Below are positions 9,176-18,428 of a stretch of 63,692 nt of DNA, in pieces; position 1 is the stretch's first letter, and the number at the start of each line of letters is the position of its first letter. The stretch covers positions 1 through 63,692 of the forward strand of contig JAHEXW010000007.1 of NCBI GenBank assembly GCA_023251915.1. Reading direction: 5' to 3'. The DNA comes from Actinomycetes bacterium. Its GTDB lineage: Bacteria > Actinomycetota > JAHEXW01. The position numbers and the translations under genes were made by a program. The notes under the pieces are model-generated. The model did no database searches. It was given only the letters and a program-made list of their open reading frames with translations, and was not told the DNA's origin.

Positions 9176-9343
9176 CTTTGTCCTCTCCCCTCAAGGGAGA
9201 GGGGTCAAAACCATTAACCTAAACGCCTTGCGTCATTGCGAGGAGGTCGCCAAAGGCGGCCGACGAAGTTTACCCGCCAGTTATTTGGTGGGCAACCTCC
9301 GATAAACCGCACCCTCACCATGCCTCTCCCCTCAAGGGAGAGG
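9166..9343. repeat. Composite repeat block between purE and purD: CCCCTCAAGGG elements (9166-9206, 9309-9343) flanking a CATTGCGAG element (9231-9300)
   Basis: caccctcacctttgtcctctcccctcaagggagagg / cgtcattgcgaggaggtcgcc...gggcaacctcc / caccctcaccatgcctctcccctcaagggagagg. Confidence 0.85.
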
Positions 9344-9377
9344 AACTATTTCATCAAACTGACTCGCGGCTCGTGGC

Positions 9378-10646
9378 TTACTGAATCGCCTTGAGTGCGA
9401 TGTCTTTTCGAAAGTGCATGCCGTCGAAGCTGATTCGCTCGACGCCGGCATACGCTCGGTCGCGCGCTTCATGTACATCCCGGCCCAGGCCGACCACATT
9501 TAAAACACGGCCGCCGGCGGTCACTACTTTGTCGTCGACTCGCTTAGTGCCGGCGTGAAAAACTATCACATTGGGTATGTCGCCCAGATTGTCCAGACCG
9601 GTTATCTCCGCACCGTTCCTATACTCGCCCGGATAGCCGGCGCTGGCCATTACAACCGCTACGCACATTCTATCCGACCAGTTCAGCTTGTAATCTTTCA
9701 GGTTGCCCTCGGCGGTCGCCATCATTATCTCAACGATATCCGATTCCAGCAACGGCAAAATGACTTGCGCTTCCGGGTCACCGAAACGGCAGTTGAACTC
9801 GAGAACGACGGGCCCTTTGTCTGTCAGGATCAAGCCGGCGTAAAGCACGCCTCGGTAGTTTATGCCCTCGGCGGTCAGTTGGTCTACGGTCGGCCGCAAA
9901 ACATTGTCAACAATCCAGTCGTAGGTCTCCGCGTTGACCTTGGGGACCGGTGAATATGCGCCCATGCCGCCTGTGTTCGGGCCTTTGTCGCCGTCCAACG
10001 CCGGTTTGTGGTCCTGCGCCGGCAACATCGGCAGAACCGTCTCGCCATCCGTAAACGCCATAACTGTCAGCTCCGGACCGGACAGAAATTCCTCAATCAT
10101 GCAAACGTCTCCCGCTGGGCCGAATCGTTTGTCGACTAGGCATTCTTTGATCGCCGCCCGGGCGGTGTTGATGTCGTCGCAGACTGTGACCCCTTTTCCG
10201 GCAGCCAACCCATCCGCCTTAACCACAACAGGAGCGCCGACACGATCCAGATAGGCCAGGGCGGCCGCGTAATCCGTAAAAGTCTCGGAAGCGGCAGCCG
10301 CTACTCCGGCTTTTTGCATGATTTCCTTGGCGAATTTCTTGCTGCCTTCCATTCGCGCCGCGTCCCGGCCGGGACCAAAAACCCGCAGCCCGTGTGCGTT
10401 AAAAACATCGGCAATACCGGCGGTCAACGGGGCTTCCGGCCCGACAACCGTTAAGTCGATCTGGTTATCTTCGGCAAAACGAGCCATTGCTTCGCTGTCG
10501 TTGACGTCAATATCAATGCATTCGGCGGCGGAACATGAACCGGCATTCCCCGGCGCCGCGTAGATCTTGCTGATTGAGGAGTTGCGGCTGATTTTCCAGA
10601 TGAGCGCATGTTCTCTGGCGCCGCCTCCGACGACCATTACTCTCAT
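9378..10646 (-). CDS. purD: Phosphoribosylamine-glycine ligase
   Basis: MRVMVVGGGAREHALIWKI, GPEAPLTAGIADVF, GPNTGGMGAYSPVP. Confidence 0.97.
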   Translation of the reverse strand: MRVMVVGGGAREHALIWKISRNSSISKIYAAPGNAGSCSAAECIDIDVNDSEAMARFAEDNQIDLTVVGPEAPLTAGIADVFNAHGLRVFGPGRDAARMEGSKKFAKEIMQKAGVAAAASETFTDYAAALAYLDRVGAPVVVKADGLAAGKGVTVCDDINTARAAIKECLVDKRFGPAGDVCMIEEFLSGPELTVMAFTDGETVLPMLPAQDHKPALDGDKGPNTGGMGAYSPVPKVNAETYDWIVDNVLRPTVDQLTAEGINYRGVLYAGLILTDKGPVVLEFNCRFGDPEAQVILPLLESDIVEIMMATAEGNLKDYKLNWSDRMCVAVVMASAGYPGEYRNGAEITGLDNLGDIPNVIVFHAGTKRVDDKVVTAGGRVLNVVGLGRDVHEARDRAYAGVERISFDGMHFRKDIALKAIQ

Positions 10647-10679
10647 GCCGGTTCAACCACCTTTCAAAAGGTTTAAGGT

Positions 10680-11960
10680 TTAGGAAACAAAAATTGTCTG
10701 ATCGCGCTGGGGTCCGACCGAGATGATCTCGAATGGCACTCCCGTTATCTCCTGGAGTCTCTCGATATAGGCGCGGCAGGTGGCCGGCAGTTCAGCGTAG
10801 GTTTTAACGTCCGATATATCGCTGTGCCAGCCCGGCAGTTCCTCGTAGACGGGGATTGCTTTGTGGAAGATACTCTGATGCGGCGGAAAGACGTCGTATA
10901 TCTGACCTTCGTGCTCATATTTCGTACAGACCTTAATGGTCGCGAAGTCGCTAAGTACGTCCAGCTTCGTCATGGCCAGCGAGCTGATGCCGTTCAAACG
11001 GATGGCATACCGCGCCAAGACGCCGTCGAACCAACCGCAGCGGCGGGGCCGTCCGGTCGTTGTGCCGTATTCATGACCGCGATCCCGGATCATCTCGCCA
11101 TCCGCGCCGAAGTCCTCCGTGGGAAACGGCCCTGAGCCAACCCTGGTTGTATACGCTTTTATGACACCTGTAACTGCATCGATCTTGAGAGGACCAACAC
11201 CGGCGCCGCAACAAGCACCGCCCGCGACGGTCTGGGAAGAAGTGACAAAAGGATATGTACCGTGGTCGATATCCAGAAGCGTACCCTGGGCGCCCTCGAA
11301 CAAAACGTTTTGCCCAGCGTCCAAAGCGTCGTTAATTACCAGGTAGCCGTCGATAATATGGCTCTTCAGCTGCTCGGTGTAGGCGGCATATTCCTCAAGG
11401 ATGTCTTCGGCCTGCATCGGAGCAACATTGTATATTTTGGTTAAGACGATGTTTTTCTCTTCAAGCGCCGCGATGACCTTCTTTTCAAAGATACTCGGAT
11501 CCAACAAGTCCTGCATGCGGATGCCGATCCTGGTCGTTTTGTCGGCGTAAGCAGGTCCGATGCCCTTGCGGGTCGTCCCGATCTTGCTGGAGCCGAGGCG
11601 TATCTCACCCTCGCGGTCAAGAACCAGGTGATATGGCATGATCAGGTGGGCGTTGGAGCTGATAAACAGATTGTCTGTGCTGATGCCCTTGTCTTCGAGA
11701 TAGCGCATCTCTTCCAAAATAACGCTGGGGTTGATTAGAGCGCCGTCACCGATGATGCATTTGACGTCGGGATAGAGTATGCCGGAGGGGATATGATGCA
11801 GCTTGAGCGCAACGTCGCCAACCTCGACGGTGTGGCCGGCATTGTCGCCGCCCTGGAAGCGGACGACCATATCCATGTCCTTGGTGAGGAGGTCGCAGAT
11901 CTTTCCTTTACCTTCGTCTCCCCACTGGGTGCCAAGCAAGATGGTACCGGCCAAAATCAC
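10680..11960 (-). CDS. purA: Adenylosuccinate synthetase
   Basis: GTQWGDEGKGKICDLL, RFQGGDNAGHTV, GTTRKGIGPAYADK. Confidence 0.97.
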   Translation of the reverse strand: MILAGTILLGTQWGDEGKGKICDLLTKDMDMVVRFQGGDNAGHTVEVGDVALKLHHIPSGILYPDVKCIIGDGALINPSVILEEMRYLEDKGISTDNLFISSNAHLIMPYHLVLDREGEIRLGSSKIGTTRKGIGPAYADKTTRIGIRMQDLLDPSIFEKKVIAALEEKNIVLTKIYNVAPMQAEDILEEYAAYTEQLKSHIIDGYLVINDALDAGQNVLFEGAQGTLLDIDHGTYPFVTSSQTVAGGACCGAGVGPLKIDAVTGVIKAYTTRVGSGPFPTEDFGADGEMIRDRGHEYGTTTGRPRRCGWFDGVLARYAIRLNGISSLAMTKLDVLSDFATIKVCTKYEHEGQIYDVFPPHQSIFHKAIPVYEELPGWHSDISDVKTYAELPATCRAYIERLQEITGVPFEIISVGPQRDQTIFVS

Positions 11961-11981
11961 TCCATTGTAGTCGTTTGGTTG

Positions 11982-13355
11982 TTAGTGGTTAGTTGTTTGC
12001 CCGTTCATTCGACTGCCTTTGGCGATAGCTCGCGCGGCGACAATCCCGGCTGCTGAGGCCTGGATCAAACCGCGGGTAATACCCGCTCCGTCACCGATTG
12101 CGAATAGTCCCGGCAAATCGGTTTCCAAACCCGCGGACAACTTCAAACGCTGAGAATAAAACTTCACTTCAACGCCATAAAGCAAGGTGTTCCGGGAATT
12201 GACCCCGGGAGCGATTTTGTCCATCGCGGCAAGCATTTCCAGTATATCAGAAATATAGCGGTACGGAAGTACAAAACTTAGGTCGCCCGGGGTCGCGTCG
12301 ACCAAGGTCGGACGAACCGTGCTGCGCGCCAAGCGTGCCGCTGTCGAACGGTGTCCGCGCATCAAATCACCCAACCGCTGGACGATGATGCCCTCCCCGA
12401 GGAGGTTCGCTAGACGAGCGATGTATTCGCCATACGCAATCGGTTCGGTGAAAGGTTCGGTAAACGTGGTCGAGACCAGCAGGGCGAAATTTGTATTAGC
12501 CGTTCGCCGGTCGGCGTAGCTATGGCCGTTCACTGTTTCGATATTATCGTGATATTGCTCTTTGGTGACCTCTCCATACGGATTGACGCAGAAGGTGCGC
12601 ACCCGGTCCTCGAATTGTTTGGACCGGTATACCAGCTTGGCCTCGTAAAAGTCGTCAGTCAGCGGTTCCATAACGGGCGCGGGAACTTCGACGCGAACGC
12701 CCAAATCGACTTGGTTGGCGTGTTTGGCAAGTCCCAAGCGCGTCGCCTCCGCCGCCAGCCATCGCGCTCCCGCCCGACCTGGCGCGGCAATAACCGCGCC
12801 CGCCTCGATAACGGTACCATCGGCCAGCTTGACCCCGGTGGCTCGGCCGTCTGCCGCAACAACCTCAGCTACGGCCGTATCTGCGGCGATATCGATCCTG
12901 GAGCCAAGATGCTGGCGCATGTTCTTTAAGACTTTAAGGCAGATGTCGGTGCCCAGGTGGCGGACAATAACGGGAATTAGCTCCAGGTCGGCCAGCGTCG
13001 CGGCCCTTTTTAGTTGCTTGATTTTTTCCGGCTTGTCTCCGAATCGCTCGGCCTCGCCCCCGAATTCCAGGTAGACGCCGTCGACATATTCAATGAGGCT
13101 ATTGAGGTCTTTGGTCGGGATGTAGTCTGCCAGCCAGCCCCCGACCTGCGTAGACAGAATGAGTTTACCGTCGGAATAGGCGCCGGAGCCACCCCAGCCG
13201 CGAGTAAGCTGTCCCCGATCCCGAGCCTCGATGTCTTGCCCCTGTTCGATCAGGAGGACTGTCGGTGCGGCGCCGCCTTCCTTGGTCAGTTCGATCGCGG
13301 CGAATATGCCGGCCGGGCCGGCCCCGATGATCACAACATCATATGATTGGCGCAT
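11982..13355 (-). CDS. FAD-dependent dehydrogenase (COG2509-like NAD(P)/FAD oxidoreductase)
   Basis: MRQSYDVVIIGAGPAGIFAAIEL Rossmann motif, LFAIGDGAGITRGLIQASAAGIVAARAI; start moved to internal ATG at 13355. Confidence 0.85.
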   Translation of the reverse strand: MRQSYDVVIIGAGPAGIFAAIELTKEGGAAPTVLLIEQGQDIEARDRGQLTRGWGGSGAYSDGKLILSTQVGGWLADYIPTKDLNSLIEYVDGVYLEFGGEAERFGDKPEKIKQLKRAATLADLELIPVIVRHLGTDICLKVLKNMRQHLGSRIDIAADTAVAEVVAADGRATGVKLADGTVIEAGAVIAAPGRAGARWLAAEATRLGLAKHANQVDLGVRVEVPAPVMEPLTDDFYEAKLVYRSKQFEDRVRTFCVNPYGEVTKEQYHDNIETVNGHSYADRRTANTNFALLVSTTFTEPFTEPIAYGEYIARLANLLGEGIIVQRLGDLMRGHRSTAARLARSTVRPTLVDATPGDLSFVLPYRYISDILEMLAAMDKIAPGVNSRNTLLYGVEVKFYSQRLKLSAGLETDLPGLFAIGDGAGITRGLIQASAAGIVAARAIAKGSRMNGQTTNH

Positions 13356-13359
13356 ATGA

Positions 13360-14841
13360 TCAGTCTTCCACAGCTGCCAAACTGCTGAGGTAGGCGGTGA
13401 CGGCGGCTGTGACCGCGGCCGCCTTGCGATCATCCTTGAAAATGCCGGTCAGTTTCTCCTGCAGAGACTTGGTCTCTTCGATGACCCGGCGCATTTCCTC
13501 GGACAAATGTTTCTGCTCCTCGATATAGTGCGTCGATAATTCGCCCCGCACGAACATCGGGTCTTTCATGACCGCTTTGTGGAAGGGGATATTGGTGGTC
13601 ACGCCCACGATTATATATTCAAAGAGCGCGCGTTTCATGCGCTCGATCGCCTCGTTTCTATCCCGGCCGTGGACAACCAACTTTGATATCATGCTGTCAT
13701 AGAACGGCGGAATCGCATATTGAGCATGAACGCCGGAATCGACGCGTACACCGATGCCGCCCGGCGACCGGTAGCCCCGCAGCTTTCCGGCCATCGGCGC
13801 GAAATTATTCAGAGGATCCTCAGCATTGATCCGGCATTCGATCGCCCAGCCGTTCATCCGGATGTCCTCTTGCGCGAAATCCAAAGGCAACCCGCTGGCG
13901 ATCCGGATCTGCTCTTTGACGATATCAATGTCTGTAACCATCTCCGTGATCGGGTGCTCCACCTGGACTCTGGTATTCATCTCCAGGAAATAGAACTTGC
14001 CCTCGCTGAAAATGAATTCAATGGTTCCGGCATTGTAGTAGTCGATTGCTCGGGAGGCTTTGACGGCCACATCCCCCATCGTTTGCCTTAGCTCGGGCGT
14101 AACAACAGGTGACGGCGATTCTTCGATAAGCTTCTGATGACGGCGCTGGATGCTGCACTCGCGCTCGCCCAGAAAAACCGTGTGGCCTTGTTTGTCTGCC
14201 AAGATTTGAATCTCAATGTGGCGCGGATGCTCCAAGTATTTTTCGATAAATATGCTGGGATTGCCGAACGCCGACCCGGCCATGTTGCGGGTAATCTCCA
14301 GCGCGGCCTCCAGCTCGCTGTCTTCCCGGACGACGCGCATGCCTATCCCGCCTCCGCCGCCCGCGGCTTTTATAATGACAGGGTAGCCGATCTTGGCGAC
14401 GATCCTTTGCGCCTCGGCGAGCTCGGTAACCTCGCTGGTACTGCCGGGCACGACCGGCACGCCGGCCTGTTGCATCAAAGAACGGGCGATGATCTTGTCG
14501 CCCATCTTCTCGATCGAGTCGGCCGAGGGACCGATAAACTCAATACCGGCGTCGCGAACTGCCGTCGCGAACTTGGCGTTTTCGGCCAGGAAACCGTAAC
14601 CTGGATGAATGCCGTCACAACCCGTCGCCTTGGCAACGGCAATAATCTTGTCCATGTTCAGGTAGCTCTTATGTGGGGGTCCTTCGCCAATCAGATAGCT
14701 CTCATCGGCGTACTTGGCAAACAGAGCGTCTTGGTCGGCGTCTGAATAAACGCCAACGGTGTCTATCCCAAGCTCACGGCAGGCGCGCATGACCCTAATG
14801 GCAATCTCGCCGCGGTTTGCCACTAATATCTTTTTAAGCAT
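13360..14841 (-). CDS. accC: Biotin carboxylase subunit (AccC / PycA type)
   Basis: MLKKILVANRGEIAIRVMRACRELGI, KAAGGGGGIGMRVV, FLEMNTRVQVEHPITEMVT; followed by a PycB/OadA gene. Confidence 0.93.
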   Translation of the reverse strand: MLKKILVANRGEIAIRVMRACRELGIDTVGVYSDADQDALFAKYADESYLIGEGPPHKSYLNMDKIIAVAKATGCDGIHPGYGFLAENAKFATAVRDAGIEFIGPSADSIEKMGDKIIARSLMQQAGVPVVPGSTSEVTELAEAQRIVAKIGYPVIIKAAGGGGGIGMRVVREDSELEAALEITRNMAGSAFGNPSIFIEKYLEHPRHIEIQILADKQGHTVFLGERECSIQRRHQKLIEESPSPVVTPELRQTMGDVAVKASRAIDYYNAGTIEFIFSEGKFYFLEMNTRVQVEHPITEMVTDIDIVKEQIRIASGLPLDFAQEDIRMNGWAIECRINAEDPLNNFAPMAGKLRGYRSPGGIGVRVDSGVHAQYAIPPFYDSMISKLVVHGRDRNEAIERMKRALFEYIIVGVTTNIPFHKAVMKDPMFVRGELSTHYIEEQKHLSEEMRRVIEETKSLQEKLTGIFKDDRKAAAVTAAVTAYLSSLAAVED

Positions 14842-14851
14842 TCGTCCCCCG

Positions 14852-16588
14852 TCACTCAACCACCAACAAAAGGTCGCCGTTAGCCACCGTTTCGCTCTTA
14901 AAAGTGTAAAGCTTGACGACCTTGCCGTCCGTGTCCGCGTGGACCTCGGTTTGCATTTTCATGGCTTCCAAAACAACGAGGACATCGCCTTTCTTGACTT
15001 TGTCGCCTTCTTTGACTTTGACGTCCAGAACCAATCCCTGCAGCGGCGCCACGATTCCGCCGGCCGGCACCTCTCGCGGCCGCGCGCCTTCTTTCGGTTC
15101 CGGCGCGACACCCAGACCCATGGCGTTGACGGTGACATGGAATTCCTCGCCGTCGACCGTTACTTCGAACTCGTTCGGCACCTCGCGCACAACTGCGCCG
15201 GCGGCCGCTTCCGGCTTGGGCGGCGCCAATGTCTCCGCCTTAATCTCGCCTTTGAGGAACCGGGGCGCGATATTCGGGAACAAAGCATATGTCATGACGT
15301 CTTCATCCCTATCGGACAAGCCGATTTCATCCGCCTCCTGGCGCAGTTTCTCCAAAGCCGGAGCGAGCAGGTCGGCCGGGCGTACGCTTATCGGCTGTTC
15401 CTTACCTATTACGAGTTTTAATATCTCTTTGTCGATCGGCGCCGGCGGCCGCCCGTATAGGCCAAGACAATAGTCTTTAACTTCCTGGCTGACCCGCCCA
15501 TACCGTTTCCCCATCAGGACGTTGAAAATTGCTTGTGTGCCGACGACCTGGCTGGACGGCGTGACCAAAGGCGGATAACCGAGCTCCTTGCGGACCAGCG
15601 GCACCTCCGCCAAGACTTCCTGATACCGGTCGAGGGCGTTTTGCTCTTTCAGTTGCGAATGAAGATTGGACAACATGCCGCCCGGCACCTGGTGCAACAA
15701 TACGGACACGTCGGGCTTCTCCATAACGGGGCTTATCAGGCTGTCGTATTTCTGGCGAATACCCAAGAAGTAGTAGCCAACATCGACCAAATTGCTCAAG
15801 TCGAGGCCGGTATCGTAGTTGCCGCCCTTAAAGCTAGCCACCATCGGTTCCGTCGGCGGCTGAGACGTACCCCAGCCCCAGGGGGAGATGGCTGTATCCA
15901 AAACGTCTGCTCCGGCTTCAACGCCCGCATAATAGGCGAGCGGTGCCATGCCGCTGGTGCAGTGAGAGTGAATGATGACAGGCAGCTTTACCTTGGCTTT
16001 GATTGCTTTGACTAGGTCATAACATTCCCGGGGAGAGATCAAGCCGGCCATATCCTTGATGCAGATGCTGTCGCACCCGCGCTCAACCAGCTCCATCGTA
16101 AACTCGACGAATTTCTCGTTGGTGTGCACCGGGCTTGTCGTATAGCAGATACATCCCTGGACATGTTTACCAGTCGCCTTAGCGGCCGCCAGCGGCACTT
16201 CTAGATTGCGAATGTCGTTCAAGGCGTCGAAGACGCGGAACAAGTCCAGCCCGTTCTTGGCGGTCAGCTTGATAAACGCTTCCGCCACATCATCAGGATA
16301 GTTGCGGTACCCGACCAGATTCTGGCCGCGCAACAACATCTGCACCATTGTGTTCGGCAAGCCCTTCTTGAGCTGACGCAGGCGCTCCCACGGATCCTCG
16401 TTCAAGTACCGGATCATCGTGTCGAACGTCGCGCCGCCCCAGGCGTCCAAGCTATAGAACCCTAACGAATCCAGTTTGTCCAGAATGGGCAGCATGTCAG
16501 CGGTGCGCATGCGCGTCGCCGCTAGTGATTGGTGAGCGTCTCTTAGAACAGTCTCTGTGATACCGACTTTATGGGCCATAGGCGCCAA
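14852..16588 (-). CDS. oadA: Pyruvate/oxaloacetate carboxylase carboxyltransferase subunit with C-terminal biotinyl domain
   Basis: VGITETVLRDAHQSLAATRMRTADMLPILDKLDSLGFYSLDAWGGATFD, biotin site VLEAMKMQTEV. Confidence 0.92.
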   Translation of the reverse strand: MAPMAHKVGITETVLRDAHQSLAATRMRTADMLPILDKLDSLGFYSLDAWGGATFDTMIRYLNEDPWERLRQLKKGLPNTMVQMLLRGQNLVGYRNYPDDVAEAFIKLTAKNGLDLFRVFDALNDIRNLEVPLAAAKATGKHVQGCICYTTSPVHTNEKFVEFTMELVERGCDSICIKDMAGLISPRECYDLVKAIKAKVKLPVIIHSHCTSGMAPLAYYAGVEAGADVLDTAISPWGWGTSQPPTEPMVASFKGGNYDTGLDLSNLVDVGYYFLGIRQKYDSLISPVMEKPDVSVLLHQVPGGMLSNLHSQLKEQNALDRYQEVLAEVPLVRKELGYPPLVTPSSQVVGTQAIFNVLMGKRYGRVSQEVKDYCLGLYGRPPAPIDKEILKLVIGKEQPISVRPADLLAPALEKLRQEADEIGLSDRDEDVMTYALFPNIAPRFLKGEIKAETLAPPKPEAAAGAVVREVPNEFEVTVDGEEFHVTVNAMGLGVAPEPKEGARPREVPAGGIVAPLQGLVLDVKVKEGDKVKKGDVLVVLEAMKMQTEVHADTDGKVVKLYTFKSETVANGDLLLVVE

Positions 16589-16732
16589 ATCCCCCTTACG
16601 TCAGATACATGGGAAAACAAAGGTCAGTTATGTGTTTGACCATAACTAATTTACACCAGGACGGCATAATTAACAACTGCCGGTGCCTTGGTTCCCACCA
16701 ATGCACCAGCGCGCAACCTGCGGTTTTGTCCC

Positions 16733-17242
16733 CTAAGCGAACCGGCTGAAACGGTCCTTCTTTGCGCCGCAAATGGGGCAGATCTCCGGTGCCTCATCAC
16801 GTGCGGCTAGATAGCCGCAGACGTCACAGCGCCAGACCGGATACGCCAGGTTGTCGCACGACTCTCCGGCAGCCGTCGTTTCAGTTGATTTGGTTTTCTG
16901 GTCTGTCATCTTTTGCCTCACTTCTCGGGACTGCCGGCGTTCGGGAATCGGCCGGATCTCGCCGCCGGAGTCAATCAGCGCTTGCGAAACATACAACCCG
17001 CAATAGCAGGCTTCGTATTCGTTCAAATCGGGATCGCGATAATCACAGGGGCAGACGATGTCCCGGTCATTTTCTTCGACGCCTGTCGCCAGCCGACATG
17101 GGCACGACTGGTATCCATAACGGCCTTCGTTTACGAGCAGGCCGTCCAGCAGGCTGTCCGTGAACGCCCGGTCCGGGTTTAGATGATAGCCGCGCCTGTC
17201 GTAGATCTCCAGCCGCTGACGCAGCGTGTCCCGGTCATTCAT
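16733..17242 (-). CDS. Ferredoxin:thioredoxin reductase catalytic-type domain fused to a rubredoxin-like domain
   Basis: SCPCRLATG...DIVCPCDYRDPDLNEYEACYCGLYV (FTRc cysteine pattern) plus WRCDVCGYLAARDEAPEICPICGAKKDRFSRF (rubredoxin). Confidence 0.9.
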   Translation of the reverse strand: MNDRDTLRQRLEIYDRRGYHLNPDRAFTDSLLDGLLVNEGRYGYQSCPCRLATGVEENDRDIVCPCDYRDPDLNEYEACYCGLYVSQALIDSGGEIRPIPERRQSREVRQKMTDQKTKSTETTAAGESCDNLAYPVWRCDVCGYLAARDEAPEICPICGAKKDRFSRFA

Positions 17243-17546
17243 TTTCCGTTATTTCTTGTGCCAACCCCCGCAGCTCTCCCTCGTCAAAACCCAAGATTAC
17301 CTGGCGGCCGTCGTTGACCACGATGGTTGGGAAAGACGTGCTTTGGTTGTACTTCCACATGTCCTGGTAGGCGGCGTCCTGCTCGGCACCGCTCAGCGTA
17401 TCGACGTCGACAAAGCTGTAGGCTAGGCCAAGATCCTGCAACAGCGTCTTTGTCTTCTTACACCAAACACACGTGCTCAGCGTAAACAACATGATGTCTT
17501 TGTCCTCCGAACCGGGAACCGATTCGATGTGAGTCTCATAACCCAT
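17235..17546 (-). CDS. Glutaredoxin/NrdH-like protein
   Basis: MLFTLSTCVWCKKTKTLLQDLGLAYSFVDVD with CxxC and TSFPTIVV; overlaps the FTR gene by 8 nt. Confidence 0.9.
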   Translation of the reverse strand: MGYETHIESVPGSEDKDIMLFTLSTCVWCKKTKTLLQDLGLAYSFVDVDTLSGAEQDAAYQDMWKYNQSTSFPTIVVNDGRQVILGFDEGELRGLAQEITENE

Positions 17547-17560
17547 CCAAGTGCCTCCTT

Positions 17561-18412
17561 TTAGTAGGCTCCTCGAGCCATCAGCTTAAATGCCTTAATA
17601 ATGCGTGCCGTCTGATTTCCCGGCGCGCCGTGTCCGACCGGACGGCCGTCGATTGCCACGACCGGCATGACTTCCATTAGCGTTCCGGTCAGGAACATCT
17701 CTTCCGCGTCGCCGATCTCGTCGTTAAGGATCGCGTCTTCTCTGCACGATATCCCTTCCCGACGGACGATCTCCAAAACCGCTTCCCGGGTAATGCCCGG
17801 CGGCACTCGCTCCCCTACCGGTGGCGTCAACAATATCCCGTCCAGAACGGCGAACACGTTGCTCTGCGATCCGCTCATCACGAATCCCTTTTTGGTGACC
17901 AACAACGCCTCGAAGGCACGTTTGGCTTCCGCTTCTTTCTTGGCCATAACATTAGGCAGGCAATTCAGCGTATTGATCATTGCCAGATCGCTGCGCCCGT
18001 CGATTACGTTGACGACGTCTACACCGCGGTCGTAAAAGCTGTCCGGGTAGCCGGTAAACTCGTCGCAGGTAACGATGACGCTCGGCTTGGCCGTTGCGGA
18101 GACGCGCTGCGGGTCGGCGAAATCGCCTCTAGTGACGATCAGCCGGATCGTTGCCTCTTTGGATTCGTTCGCGGCCAGCGTATCCAGACAGGCGTGGCGG
18201 AGGGAATCAAGGGATACTCCCAGTTCGAAACCTATCTTTCGAGCGCCCCAACCAAGCCTCTCGACATGGGCGTTCAGCTGAAACGGGCGGCCGCCGTAGA
18301 CCCGGATGATCTCATATAGCCCGTCGCCGAACAATAGACCCCTATCAGCCACGGAAACATGGGCGTCGTCCGGCGCTACCAGTTGGCCGTTAACAAAAGA
18401 AACCTCACCCAC
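17561..18412 (-). CDS. Class IV aminotransferase (D-amino-acid/branched-chain type)
   Basis: VSVADRGLLFGDGLYEIIRVYGGRPFQLNAHVERL, VPPGITREAVLEI, DEIGDAEEMFLTGTLMEVMPV. Confidence 0.92.
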   Translation of the reverse strand: MGEVSFVNGQLVAPDDAHVSVADRGLLFGDGLYEIIRVYGGRPFQLNAHVERLGWGARKIGFELGVSLDSLRHACLDTLAANESKEATIRLIVTRGDFADPQRVSATAKPSVIVTCDEFTGYPDSFYDRGVDVVNVIDGRSDLAMINTLNCLPNVMAKKEAEAKRAFEALLVTKKGFVMSGSQSNVFAVLDGILLTPPVGERVPPGITREAVLEIVRREGISCREDAILNDEIGDAEEMFLTGTLMEVMPVVAIDGRPVGHGAPGNQTARIIKAFKLMARGAY

Positions 18413-18428
18413 GTGGCGCCCTCATCTC

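Noticed and set aside
16682-16707. Hairpin GGTGC-c-TTGGT-tccc-ACCAA-t-GCACC as an intrinsic terminator
   Set aside because: Stem is good but no U-tract follows on the minus-strand transcript; left unassigned.
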